The translations under genes were made by a program, and so were the position numbers. This document shows, in pieces, positions 21,207 through 31,400 of a stretch of 42,081 bases of DNA. The stretch lies in the NCBI GenBank assembly GCA_003184365.1, contig NKYR01000205.1, positions 1-42,081 on the forward strand, written 5' to 3'. Within the stretch, counting starts at the first letter, position 1; each line of letters starts with the position of its first letter. The notes under the pieces are model-generated. The model saw only the letters and a list, made by a program, of their open reading frames with translations. It had not been told where the DNA came from and did no database searches. The DNA is from Evernia prunastri. Lineage: Eukaryota; Ascomycota; Lecanoromycetes; Lecanorales; Parmeliaceae.

Positions 21207-22150
21207 ATGCTCCTACTGGGCTGGCTCCCAGGAGAGATGTGCTAGTTAGCCCTGGGAGCTCCCGCTTAGGAACGTCCCTTTACAAAGACCCCATTAGCCC
21301 AACATAGGCCCAGGACCCACAGGACATTTTGGTGCACATGAGTTCTGGGCATATGAACTATTTGTTCGACCTTTTGTGGTTAAATTTTGTAGAAAAGGGC
21401 GGTAAATGAGAATGTGCGTGTCTTCATAACATCTTGTGCAAGAGATCCTCGACACCGGCGACATTGCAGTCGCCACAGCGCACAAACCAGGGATCCCTTT
21501 CGAACGCAAGGCTTGACATCTCAGACTCCAGCGACATCCAATCAGCCTTCGTAACCGCCTTTGATAAGTTCGGCCGCGTCGATGAGGTGGTCAACCATGC
21601 AGGGTACAGTGGACCTTTTGAAGGGCTATCAGATAGCTAGATCCGGACACAAATGGGAGTCAATTTCTTCGGTTTGATCAATGTTACGAGCACGGCTGTG
21701 GAGCCTATGAGGTATTAGAAGTCTAATGGAGGTTGGATCATACAAGTCACCTCTACCCGAGGCCAAAGAGGGTAAGGCTCCCTTACAAATCCCCCAGAAT
21801 ACAAACCCTACTAACATCTATACATGTTCAACATCTACTGCGCCTCCTATGGACCTCCCCACCAGCGCCACCCAACTTGCGATTACATGAGCACCGAAGA
21901 AGCAATTGAGGGTGATTGTTGTGGCAGATGCGTATAAGGCGATCATGGTGAAAATTAAGGCGTATGAGGAAAACAAGTTTGAGGGAGGGACTGAGTAATT
22001 CTACTGATGTTGAGGGGTGTAAGGCTCCTTGAAGTGGCTACGTTGAGGTGGTGCGGGCAATGTACAGAAACATTGTATGTACATAGCGAATGGAGTAGAT
22101 ATATCCTGCTTTCTCCTGATCTTTAGCCTGCACACTCTTTTGCTCAAACA
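21207..22150 (+). repeat. SDR-bearing repeat unit, copy C
   Basis: Plus-strand copy of the unit described at 7790-8900, with the same lead, the GGGAGCTCCC block at 21254-21263, the coding remnant and the 3' tail (TTGTATGTACATAG near 22072-22086). Confidence 0.75.
21412..21997 (+). pseudogene. Short-chain dehydrogenase/reductase, copy C (broken)
   Basis: Starts ATG at 21412. Visible pieces are RLDISDSSDIQSAFVTAFDK, FGRVDEVVNHAGYSGPFEGL, VNFFGLINVTSTAVEPM and a remnant GGWIIQVTSTRGQRG, then an intron donor GTAAGG and branch CTACTAAC. The intron end and the active-site Tyr-x3-Lys segment are damaged (IYCASYG), and further deletions remove the region before LDISD. It shares the cofactor-loop loss with copies A and B. 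Confidence 0.75.
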
Positions 22151-22770
22151 GAATTTCGGAATCCCCTGCTCACAAGCTCCAGGTCGAGCAAGTCATAAAT
22201 GGCTCGGCTCGGATAATAAGGCAGCGCTGTTTCCCCGATCGTCAAGCGGTACCAAAACTGTAGAGTGGCTGACCCGTACTGATCGGACGCGGTGTGTGTC
22301 TGAACTCGAATGGCTATTCTCGTTCCAAGTCTCCCAGTGACTTTCGAGGCAATCGAGGAGATTTCTGCGTAGCAAGTTTTTGCACGACTGTATCTAGCAT
22401 TTTGTATCCCGACCTCCTCTTGTGATCTTTCTTTGAATCTCGACATGATTCGTAAAGCGTCGCGAATGTGCCTTTTCCGGAGATACAGGATTGGCGATTC
22501 GAGATGACGATACTGGACAACAAGACTCAGCTTCTGTCTATAAGTTCGTCATCTGCAAACAGGGTTCTTCGATCTTTTCGTAGGGCGAGAACGGCAGGGA
22601 ACACGAAGGGTCGCTCGCATCAGTCATGCAGTCTTCATTAGTGGACTCCCTCCACGAGTCGTCGCAGAGTTCGGCTCCAGGCTCAAACTCCAGTGACCCG
22701 TCGGTGGCAATACGTGTCAGGTAGGCTCTTGCTGCTTGCAGCCCAATAGCACTTCTAAGTGGTCAATTAC
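22144..22770 (-). pseudogene. Unrecognised minus-strand coding remnant
   Basis: Two adjacent minus-strand frames look coding. Upstream, about 22770-22544, has an acidic PLRSAIGLQAARAYLTRIA and FEPGAELCDDSWRES. Downstream, about 22540-22144, has ESPILYLRKRHIRDALRIMS and SATLQFWYRLTIGETALPYY. A one-base shift near 22545 would join them. No domain is recognised and no start is assigned. Confidence 0.3.
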
Positions 22771-22904
22771 CGCAGCAGGTCGCTGCTGTATATGCTGTGG
22801 TACTTCAAGAGTCATGTTGGATGCTCATAGCGAGAGTTGAAATTCCAGAATCTTGTGGAATCGGACTTGTGGACTTAATGGGTCCGCAAGTCAGGGATTT
22901 TAGA

Positions 22905-23065
22905 AGGGTCTATCTGACAGCCTCACGCCAATCCCCGCCTAAAACCACCGTAAGCCATCCTTCGTCGCATTGTGACTTGAGGATGGTGCAAATCCAATTT
23001 TGCCGCGTCTGCTGGTCTCCATTTTTGAGCCCCCCGTCTCACCCAAAGTAGATTTTTGTTCAAGT
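22905..23065. repeat. MITE-like repeat copy
   Basis: Runs from GGTCTATCTGACAGCCTCAC to GTCTCACCCAAAGTAGATTT. The same start recurs at 28314 and the same end at 28380, 32890 (complement) and 16148 (complement). Non-coding, short, dispersed. Confidence 0.55.
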
Positions 23066-23119
23066 GAAAAGTGCATGAGTCCGATGATCTATAAGAATGA
23101 TCAGCGCCGCTCGTCTCTT

Positions 23120-23350
23120 TTCCTACTGACATCTGAATCTCTCCTGATGTGGGCTTGCGAATGAGGAGAGAAGGAGAACCCGGTACCGTCATGTCCATCC
23201 ACAACTCCTATATAGGACCCATGGATCTTGCAGCCTCGTCTTGAACAATTTCCAGTATATTGCCTCGTTTGCTTCTTCGCCCCGTTTGCTAGGCACCGTT
23301 TTGTCTCCTGCAGCTTCACCGGCACGCTTCCATCCCCTATCTTTCTCATC
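23120..23350 (+). promoter_or_regulatory. Promoter block of membrane-protein gene, shared with the bZIP gene
   Basis: CTCTCCTGATGTGGGCTTGC, GAATGAGGAGAGAAGGAGA, then TCCTATATAGG (TATA box near 23205) and a CAGCCTCGTCTTGAACA...TATTGCCT segment. A diverged copy with the same order lies at 25750-25890, upstream of the bZIP start. In both cases a start codon follows downstream of the TATA-like box. Confidence 0.55.
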
Positions 23351-24524
23351 ATGGAAAGAATCTCACCGACAGTCCATCTCGGTGTTCTCTCTTGTATTTT
23401 TTGTACTACTCTTGCCGCGTTCCTCGCTTTACTTTGTGCGATCCTTTGGAAACTTCCAATCCGCGGGAGACGCCTTCAGACACTGGCCTTGCTTTTAAAA
23501 TTAATTCTTGACCTTGTGCCAACCACCCTTGGGGCTTTGGACTCTTCAAAGAGAATTCCACCAGAGGACGGTATTTCAGAAGCGATCTTGAGTTCTGGGC
23601 ATATAGTAACAAGCGGCTTGATGGTACAGGAACCAAAAGTTGGTTGGTCGACTACATCCTGCTTTGTTGCTCCTCCATATGTATAACGAGCTTAGAGGTA
23701 AGTCTTCGCTCCGTGAACGACGTCAAAAAAATACTCATAATCAATTGCAGCACTTCTACTTATGGACCACGTATACGAAGGTCTCTGAGAAGGGTCTCGG
23801 GTGGGCGATAAATCGCCCTGGTCTTGCTGTCACCATCGTTCTCAATCTTTCGCTATTCTTACTCTTAATCGAGTAAGTTCATCCTGTTATCGTACGTACA
23901 TACACTAACCCAACATTGTAGATGGCGTAACGAGTCATGGCAATTCTGGATGATTTCCGGCGTTAGCCTAGGCCACTTTTCATTCTTCTGCGTTGCTCAC
24001 ATATGGCTCTTGAAAGATATTTCACTCGCTCGAAAATGGTCCCGTCTCGCAGGTGGCTATCTAGCTTGTCTTTTCGTTGCTCTCTCGTCGTTGATATCTT
24101 TGTTCGTGGGGTGGAAAGTGTTGTGGGCTCGAGCTTTGCTTCCTGAGGTTAGTGAGAATAGAATCCTCAGCCAGCGCAACGGAAATAACTATGAATACAG
24201 ATCTTGTTGCTCTGCACTTCCGGGCAGCTTTCAATACGTACTTGCATCATTGTCGCTACTCAAGCTCGCAAGAAGAAGACTCAGAGAATACCAGACAAAC
24301 CCTCAAACGAATCGGTGGGCATCCTTGATAGCGACACTGGCCCAAGCCACAGAAGAACATCTACTACATCGACACCAAGGAAACAGTTGACCGCCGATAC
24401 GGCCAACGCGGTAGAGCTTTACGCGTGGAGTGCGCGAGAAACTTCAGTCTGTCTTACTGTTGGTAAATATCTCGGTACTGCAGTTACTGCTATGAGACCA
24501 ATCAATAGTAAATGGTATTCCTAA
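23351..24524 (+). pseudogene. Multi-pass membrane protein, one frameshift
   Basis: Model: exon 1 23351-23697, exon 2 23751-23872, exon 3 23922-24147, exon 4 24201-24524. Introns are 53, 49 and 53 nt with GTAAGT, GTAAGT and GTTAGT donors. Start MERISPTVHLGVL; hydrophobic helices include CIFCTTLAAFLALLCAIL, SWLVDYILLCCSSI, AVTIVLNLSLFLLLIEW, LGHFSFFCVAHIWLL and YLACLFVALSSLISLFVGW. Exon 1 changes frame near 23530 at a GGGG run, and the downstream frame (RYFRSDLEFWAYSNKRLDG) is the one that splices cleanly. It is either a one-base indel or an assembly error; otherwise about 339 aa. The tail is Ser/Thr-rich. Family unrecognised; possibly an integral membrane protein of the vacuole or plasma membrane. 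Confidence 0.55.
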
Positions 24525-24614
24525 TGATGTCTAAGGAAGAAGGAATCTATGTACAGAAAAGCCCTTCATATATCAATGAACTAGGCCGAATAAGCACTAG
24601 CGGTAGCGAGTGTT

Positions 24615-24872
24615 GAGTCGTTCCAACACTTACCTCACCAAGCGATCATGTAAATGAGGAACTGGATCAACTTCGTGACCTCTGGAAAACTTTTCAGCAA
24701 CAACAAGCAGACAAGATTAAAAAGTGTTTGGACGAAGGAGTCATCAACCGCGTTCAAGCTGAATGGTGTTGTCGTTGCAAATCTACGACGAAATTCTGGG
24801 AAGAGGAGTGCATCGAGCGGTATTGCAGACACGAGCGTTGTCACAATTGCTGCAATTTCAGCGCAACGATGT
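24615..24872 (+). CDS. Small Cys/His-rich zinc-finger-like protein or exon
   Basis: Open from a TGA at 24612 to TAG at 24870-24872, with no ATG in frame, so it is probably a last exon or a broken 5' end. The N-terminal half is helical and charged (NEELDQLRDLWKTFQQQQAD). The C-terminal half is WCCRCKSTTKFWEEECIERY followed by CRHERCHNCCNF, with cysteine pairs and HERC spaced like the short fungal zinc ribbons (W-x-C-x2-C ... C-x-HERC-x2-C). No stop or frameshift interrupts it. It could belong to the gene ending at 24524 by an unseen splice, or be separate. Confidence 0.45.
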
Positions 24873-25749
24873 AGATAGAATCAAGCCAAAGGAAAAGAGA
24901 TCGTTACTAGAATGAGATCACTTTTGGCGTGTTAGTTGGAGGGATTAGTGACAAGAGCTTCAGGTATTTTTGGTATTTAGTGTCTGCACAAATTAGTTGT
25001 GATGGAGCATTCAGCACTACAGGGTCTCCGTTCTACTGAAACCGTTAATTTCAACGAACTTGACGACGCTAACCCTTCAACACGGGTAGTTCCGCAGACA
25101 CATCTGAGCACAGGAGGCGGGTGGATGATGCGCCAATAGAAGAATGCATACCCAGCGTCCAACTCGATATCCCTGACCTCGTCAACGCCGTCTTCGGACG
25201 GGTCTCGATTTGATGAGCTGGCAGAGGAGGGTTTCGGCCTGCGTCAAGAAGGAAATGAACAGCTCTACGTCGAAGGTTCCGGTTGGGCCTTGTGGCCTGG
25301 AATTTTAATGGTTTCAAGATCTTATAAAGCTGTTTATGGCATGGCTAATGGACGCGGCTTACATCCTGCGATTTACCGGTGGATCTAGAAGAGTCGCGGC
25401 ATCTACCTTGTTGGGTTCACCGCCAAACGGAAGATGGACGTTGATCTTGTGGCATGGCATAGACAGAGCAGAAGAGGCGATGTCTTTCGAAATAGTGAGA
25501 GGATCAGCGTAGTTGATCCTTGATCTCGTTGCTCCCGATGTGGACTTACGAATAAGGAGAGAATAAGGAGAGAAGGAGAGAACGCCACTAACCAAGACTG
25601 TACAGCATTTGACTTGTCATCTCCGATAAATCAACCGACGGCTTGCTAACTCGATATCCTGGGAGGTCCAAACTCCCAAATTTGGGCGGGGGAAGCTGCA
25701 ATTTCAGCGATGGCTGAACATGAAGGAGCAGTGCAGGGTTTATGCCGTG
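24873..25749. other. No recognisable gene
   Basis: Minus-strand frames at 25317-25069 and 25595-25359 lack family resemblance. A third, partial copy of the shared promoter block (GATGTGGACTTACGAATAAG with GGAGAGAAGGAGAG) lies at 25535-25585. Confidence 0.4.
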
Positions 25750-25991
25750 CTGACCTCTCCTGATAGAAGCTTACGAATGAGAAGAGAAGGAAAGACCGCT
25801 ACGATCATGTTCATCTCCAGCTCCTATATAGGCAGCCTCATCTTGGACATTTTCCTATCTATTGCCTTTTTTGCGTGCACATAGCATTTCCCCAACTTTC
25901 AGGTCATGTCCTGGCACCATTTCTGAACGAGAATTAGTCTAGGCCCGATAATCTGTCTCTCCAAGGCCCCCCCTGCCCTCTAAACCTTGGT
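25750..25991 (+). promoter_or_regulatory. Promoter block of bZIP gene
   Basis: Diverged copy of 23120-23300: CTCTCCTGATAGAAGCTTAC, GAATGAGAAGAGAAGG, TCCTATATAGG (near 25829-25839), CAGCCTCATCTTGGACA and CTATTGCCT. The bZIP ATG follows about 150 bp after the TATA-like box. Confidence 0.55.
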
Positions 25992-27377
25992 ATGTCCAGC
26001 ATCGACAACACTTCACCGGTCTCTAAGATCGAAGCTTTTAAGGAAACATCCTTCTCCGAGTCCTCCCCGGAGCCCGAGGAACAGAGCTTGACGCAAGAGC
26101 CCGCCTCAGTGCAAAAGCGGAAAGGAGGTCGAAAGCCTGTATAATTCATTGACCGCTTTGTTGCGCCAGGAGCCCGACTAAGAATATATCTAGATATACG
26201 CAACATCGGAAGAACGTAAACAAAGAAACCGTAAGGCACAGGCTGCCTTCAGGGAACGACGGACCGAATACATCAAGCAATTAGAGACTACCTTAAAACA
26301 ACATTCAGAAGCTCTGCGAAGTCTTCAACAGAGTCATTGTTCAACAGCTGATGAGTGTTTAATGCTTCGTTATAAAAACTCCCTTCTTGAGCGTATGTTG
26401 CTAGAGAAAAGTACGCTTTCTGGACCTACTTTACCAATATTTCTGGTTAACAATGAGACAGAAATCGACGTGCGGGCTGAGCTGGAATCGAAGACCGAAG
26501 GTTCTCACTCGGAAGGTCTTCCACAGCCATCCCCTATCCAACGAGCTCTTATGAAGCGCCAAAGTGTTAAGGTCAGACGCTCAGCGTCAGGATCAGAGTC
26601 AGGACTACGAACCCGGTCATCACAGGCGTCCTTACCACATTCGCCACGGTTGCAACCAACGTTGCCATCGCAGAATCTGTTTCAAACTTTGACCAAAGCA
26701 CCTATTGGCCTAGGAAAAGATGAGGTAATCTTACCTTACGTGGATCTGAAAGCTCAGCAACAACAACAGCTGCCCTCGGCGCATGATCCTCACGCGTATT
26801 CTCAGCAAGCACTGTCTGAACTGAGCATCCCAGCCACCCGACCATCGATGCAGACTATGACGCCAAGCACTGCAGACGGAAATCGCAATAGCAAACTGGA
26901 TAGTACTACAGCAGCCCGCTCAAACCTCTGCCCGTCACCATCTCAACTTCATACGAAGCAACTCCGTAAGCTGTCCTATCCTCCCCCCCTCTTTTCCTTA
27001 TAGAGCTATGGTCATCCTAGGTTGATTCTGTGAGTACAGAACATGAGTACGATACGCATGCCGCCATACTTGACGATGAGAATCCAAGCGATTACGACGT
27101 AGGCCCCGGGCCATACCCGCAAACATTCCACAAACCTCCTCCTCCTCCTATGAGCTAGCACCTACTCATGGATGTGCAAGGCCAATCACCAATGCAACAA
27201 ATGCGACCAATGCAGCTCATGCAAAAGATGCAAGCGATGCATCCGAACAATTCTGTATACGCCGATATGAACACGAGATTCAATACTTATGAACCAATGC
27301 TTGACGCAGATCCAGTCGGTCTTGATACAAGCATGCACTTTCCCACCCAAATCACGTTTCAAGAGAGTTCGATGTAA
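25992..27377 (+). pseudogene. bZIP transcription factor (Fcr3-like), in-frame TAG
   Basis: Exons 25992-26138, 26194-26410, 26462-26965, 27040-27377; introns of 55, 51 and 74 nt. Start MSSIDNTSPVSKIEAF, then KRKGGRKP. After intron 1 comes IYATSEERKQRNRKAQAAFR with ERRTEYIKQLE (basic region plus leucine zipper, N-x7-R as NRKAQAAFR), then DECLMLRYKNSLLERMLLEK. Later exons are Gln/Pro/Ser-rich. In the last exon, after HEYDTHAAILDDENPSDYDV and a proline run, TAG at 27156 stops the frame. The same frame continues HLLMDVQGQSP... to MLDADPVGLDTSMHFPTQ and TAA at 27375. That conserved-looking C-terminus implies a recent CAG-to-TAG change. A protein of about 327 aa lacking 72 residues could still bind DNA. 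The Fcr3-like naming is from memory. Confidence 0.7.
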
Positions 27378-27999
27378 CGGTGACGTTTCTCGATGTCTGC
27401 GGATACGGGCCTCAAATAGGAAGTTCCCGGCGTATCAAAGGCATCATAGCTTGCAGTATGAGAGAGGGACATTGCAGTCGGATAGTCTAGCATCAATGAC
27501 ATGCCTTCAGCAAATTATTCTGGCGATAGGCTGCAATACCGGCTACGAGAAAAGCGTGCATATCATGCAATGTATATAGTACTTCGAACTACGTGACCGT
27601 TTTACTCTTGCGAAGTCTGATATACCGAAGATCATATGCGACCAAGAGTGGATTCTGCGCCGTGGCAAGTGGCTTTGTTGTACTACGTACCTTCAAAGGA
27701 GGTTGTCGTAGATGATCTTGGGACTGACGGGCGAAGGTGGTATTCGTGAAGGACCTTGGTATTTGCGGATTGCTCCCAGGTCCACCAGACAAAGAGTCTT
27801 TAAGTTGTGGATTCTGAGGGATATCCACAAAGCGCGAGAGACGATGACTGAAAGCGCAAACAATATGAAGCGCCTGTAACATGAGACGTGAAGTGAGGCG
27901 AGCCAAAGGGAAAGTTGAAATGGCCACATGTGCGCAGAGATAGAGTCGTTTGATGTTGAAGTACCACTCACATTTTCCGGCACGGTGGGTTTTCCGCCA
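27378..27999. other. No assigned gene
   Basis: A long minus-strand frame (28137-27589) overlaps the HET-like remnant antisense and has no domain. Plus-strand scraps such as LWILRDIHKARETM may be an eroded upstream part of the HET gene, but stops are frequent. Confidence 0.35.
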
Positions 28000-28159
28000 C
28001 CCGTGGAGGGACGTTAGCTCGAATGTTTTGGGTCTCACGGCCTTATCTGCGTCACAGAAGACCAGTGACCCACGTGACCACATATATGCCAAACTCTCTC
28101 TAGCTGATGACGCCCAAGCGAGACACATAGTTCCCAATTACAGAAAAGACGCCGCCTAA
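28000..28159 (+). pseudogene. HET-domain protein remnant
   Basis: A short frame reads SSNVLGLTALSASQKTSDPR then DHIYAKLSLADDAQARHIVP and NYRK. The T/S-DPRD-x-IY-x-L-x-L-A motif with a following P-x-Y is the hallmark just downstream of the heterokaryon incompatibility (HET) domain core. About 50 residues remain; the HET domain itself is not recognisable. Confidence 0.6.
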
Positions 28160-28400
28160 GACATGTCAGAAGACATTATTGGTCCAAAGACTTTTTTCTA
28201 GACAAGTATTGTCCAATGACCAACATCGTCTGCAAACCATATTCTCCAGACCGATGATGTCTTAAGATAACGGTGTCGTAACAAAATCGGTCTGCAGACA
28301 ACATTGGTCTTAAGATGGTCTATCTGACAACCTTACGCAGGCCTCTATGTTTAAGTGACCCCCACGCTATATTCAATCTCGCCCAAAATAGATTTTTTGT
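28160..28400. repeat. MITE-like repeat cluster
   Basis: 28160-28310 has repeated words (CAGAAGACATTATTGGTCC, CAGACAACATTGGTCTTAAG, CAGACCGATGATGTCTTAAG) with partial inverted symmetry. It runs into GGTCTATCTGACAACCTTAC (28314) and CGCCCAAAATAGATTTTTTG (28381), shared with the family at 22905-23065. Confidence 0.45.
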
Positions 28401-28477
28401 CTGCCTCGGAGAGATTTTCGGAGCACAAATCAAGGGCCTGCCAGGCATATCCTATAATCGTCCATCGACCCTTTATC

Positions 28478-31400
28478 TCATTCTATTTTTTCAAATCTGT
28501 GACCAATATGGGTCTGGTCTGATGAGTTTTTGCATTTGAAACAGTAGTCAAAATCTGGGCAATCCGAACACTTGTAACGCGCACCGTATATGTCCTGTTT
28601 ATATCAGACAAAGAAATTTAGAAGAGTATTGAGGTCGAAGCTCACCAAAAGGCAGCCGTCGCAATAGCACCCATTCTGCCAAATGCCAGGGCTAACCTTG
28701 CGTTCATCACCTATTGATTCAACGGCCACCGCTGACGAACTAATATTCTGTTTTGCTGCTAGCTCGGACTTCGCATTCTCACGAGATATTACTGATGAAG
28801 GATTGTTGTGATGAAAAATGGAAACCGAGTCCGGTGTCCAGCCTTCGATAGCCTCGATAGTCGGGTGAGCACCAGCAGCCTTCAAGACCTCTACGGTACT
28901 AACAGATCCGTTTTTAGCGGCCCAATGCAAAGAGGTCCAGCCATCTCGATCGGCATAATTAGGATCAAAGCCTTCCTTCAGAAGCCAGTTAACTATTTCA
29001 ATAGAACCTTTGGAGGCCGCATGATGGAGACAATTACGTCCTTGTGTGTCAATGACAGTTGAATCTGATCCAAAACTTGACAATATTTCAATGATTTTCA
29101 TCCGCCCTCCAGCAGAGGCCAGATGGAATGGAGTTCTGCCTTGTATATCCTTTTGATTTACGACAGCATCATGATTCAGTAGCAGCCGCACTATTTTCTC
29201 ATGACCTTGTAACGACGCCGCCTGCAGTGCGTTGCCATAGTGTGCATCTTGCGCGCTGACATCAGCTCCGTTGTCGAGCAGCATCTGCACTACTTTCTCA
29301 TGACCTCGACATGACGCCGCCTGCAGTGCGTTGCCAAACAATCCACCTTGAGCGTTGACATCAGCTCCGTTGTCGAGCAGCATCTGCACTACTTTCTCAT
29401 GACCTCCATATGACGCCGCCTGCAGTGCGTTGCCAAACAATCCACCTTGAGCGCTGACATCAGCTCCGTTGTCGAGCAGCATCTGCACTACTTTCTCATG
29501 ACTTCCATATGACGCCGCCTGCAGTGCGTTGCCATACCGTCCACCTTGCGCGTTGATTTTTTTGGAGACGTTGGACGCAGGTACAGATGGTAGAGCCGAT
29601 ATCGTTATACTCTCAAATTTCTCGCTAATGACTAAATTATGCAAAGCCTGATCAAGTCCCAGCAATGACGCATAATACATTGGATCTGGAATATCGTCCA
29701 ACTCGCGGCGAAAGTTAATCGAAGTGTCCCAGGGTCTATCTATGTCGTGTAACTTAACCCAAGTTGCAAATGAATTCTGATGTTGAAATAACTTCAAGAT
29801 GGAATCTTCTAGTCCGGGATCATGCTTTGCCGTGTTTTGGTAGTGGTGATACCAATACATGGCCGCGAATTTGGCTAATGGAAATTCCTCGACAAGACTC
29901 TGATCCAAGTTTGAGCTCGAAAGGCCATGCTCAAGCAAGTAAATTAGACAAATCTGTGCAATTTCACCATGTGCCGTAAGGCTGGTTAAACTGAATATTG
30001 CAGCCTTCTGATGCCGGATACGTTCGGATTCCAAGTATTCCTGCACAGAGAAATGAGCAATCCGAACAGTCCGTGTCAACTCTTCTTCGTGGTAAGTCTC
30101 GGTGGTGTGATCAGCACCGAGACCGATATCAATGAAGCCTATAAATATCTCGCGGACATCATTGGAATCCTGCAACCGACGTTTACGATTCAGTCCTGTA
30201 GAGTTGACGATTTTGACGGCGACGCCGTCGATAACCTCCTGCACCGTTAATGGCCTTGAAGCAAAGCAAAGCAACGTCAAGATTCGCCGAGCGTCTTCAA
30301 TTAAATAAGGGTCGATGTTACACAACATCCGCTCGTACGTCTCGTCCAGTGATTGAGGCAGCGAACTAAGCAGGTGGTCAAGGTGATCTTCACTACGAGG
30401 ACACGAATGCAAAGACTTAAATTGGCATTCAACCCATCGAAACCTATAGAACGGTGAGCCAGTATTCTTTAACGCTACTACTCCGTCATCATTATTCACT
30501 TACACGCCCTTGGCACGCTTGGCCAATGTTTCTTGAATCTTATCACGATATGGCAACAATTTTCGGAGTCTTCGATCTGCATCAAACCGACCGGATATGA
30601 AGTTGGTGATATCCTTGTCTATCCCTGCATTTTGCATTGTGACTTGTTGGGTGGCAGAAATATCCAGAGAATTGCGAATATCTGGCTCATCCCGGCTTGT
30701 GACGAGAAGGTGCAGACCTTGTACGCCCCAGTTTCGCATTGCCTCTAACGCATCAAGCACATATTCTCGTGGTCCACTCCGAGAACTCTCGTCAAGCGCG
30801 TCCAACATGATGTACACCTGGTGAAATCTTTGAATCAGGCGATGGAGATGCTCAATCAGCATCGGCCATGGAGGTGTGCCGGCTTTGTATGACTCATACA
30901 GCCGGGTAAGATCCGCATGGCCGTCTCGGAGTTGGCTCGACAATTGTAACAGCAGAGCTCGTAGCATAGCCGACACGTCTTGTTTTGACTCGTCGTTGAA
31001 GGTAAAATAAAAGAATGCAATCCCGACCTTGGGGTCAGATCTTCGGTGTCGCAGAGCGAACTGTATCGCTGTTGAGCACAAGACCGACTTGCCAGATCCC
31101 GCAAATCCATTCAGCCACATAATGGAGTTCTCCTCTGTCAACCATCTCGAAAACTGGGGACTCTCGACGAGCCACGTCCCCGTGCCAGGGTGTTTCTTTG
31201 CGCACGCCGCACTGTGGTCGATGGTGGCATCAGGTGCATTCAGCCAGTCACGAAGATTCGATGAAATCTGACTGGTCCTGACCAAGTCCAAAAGAACTTT
31301 TATTTCCGTGATGTCGTCTTGAATTCTCTTGTTATCCTTGAGCTGTAGTACGTTCAGCGCAGAGGAGAGGTTGGCACGTATTTCATCGATATCTTCATCA

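Noticed and set aside
27589..28137. 182-codon minus-strand frame as a gene
   Set aside because: Antisense to the HET remnant, no recognisable domain, composition not gene-like.
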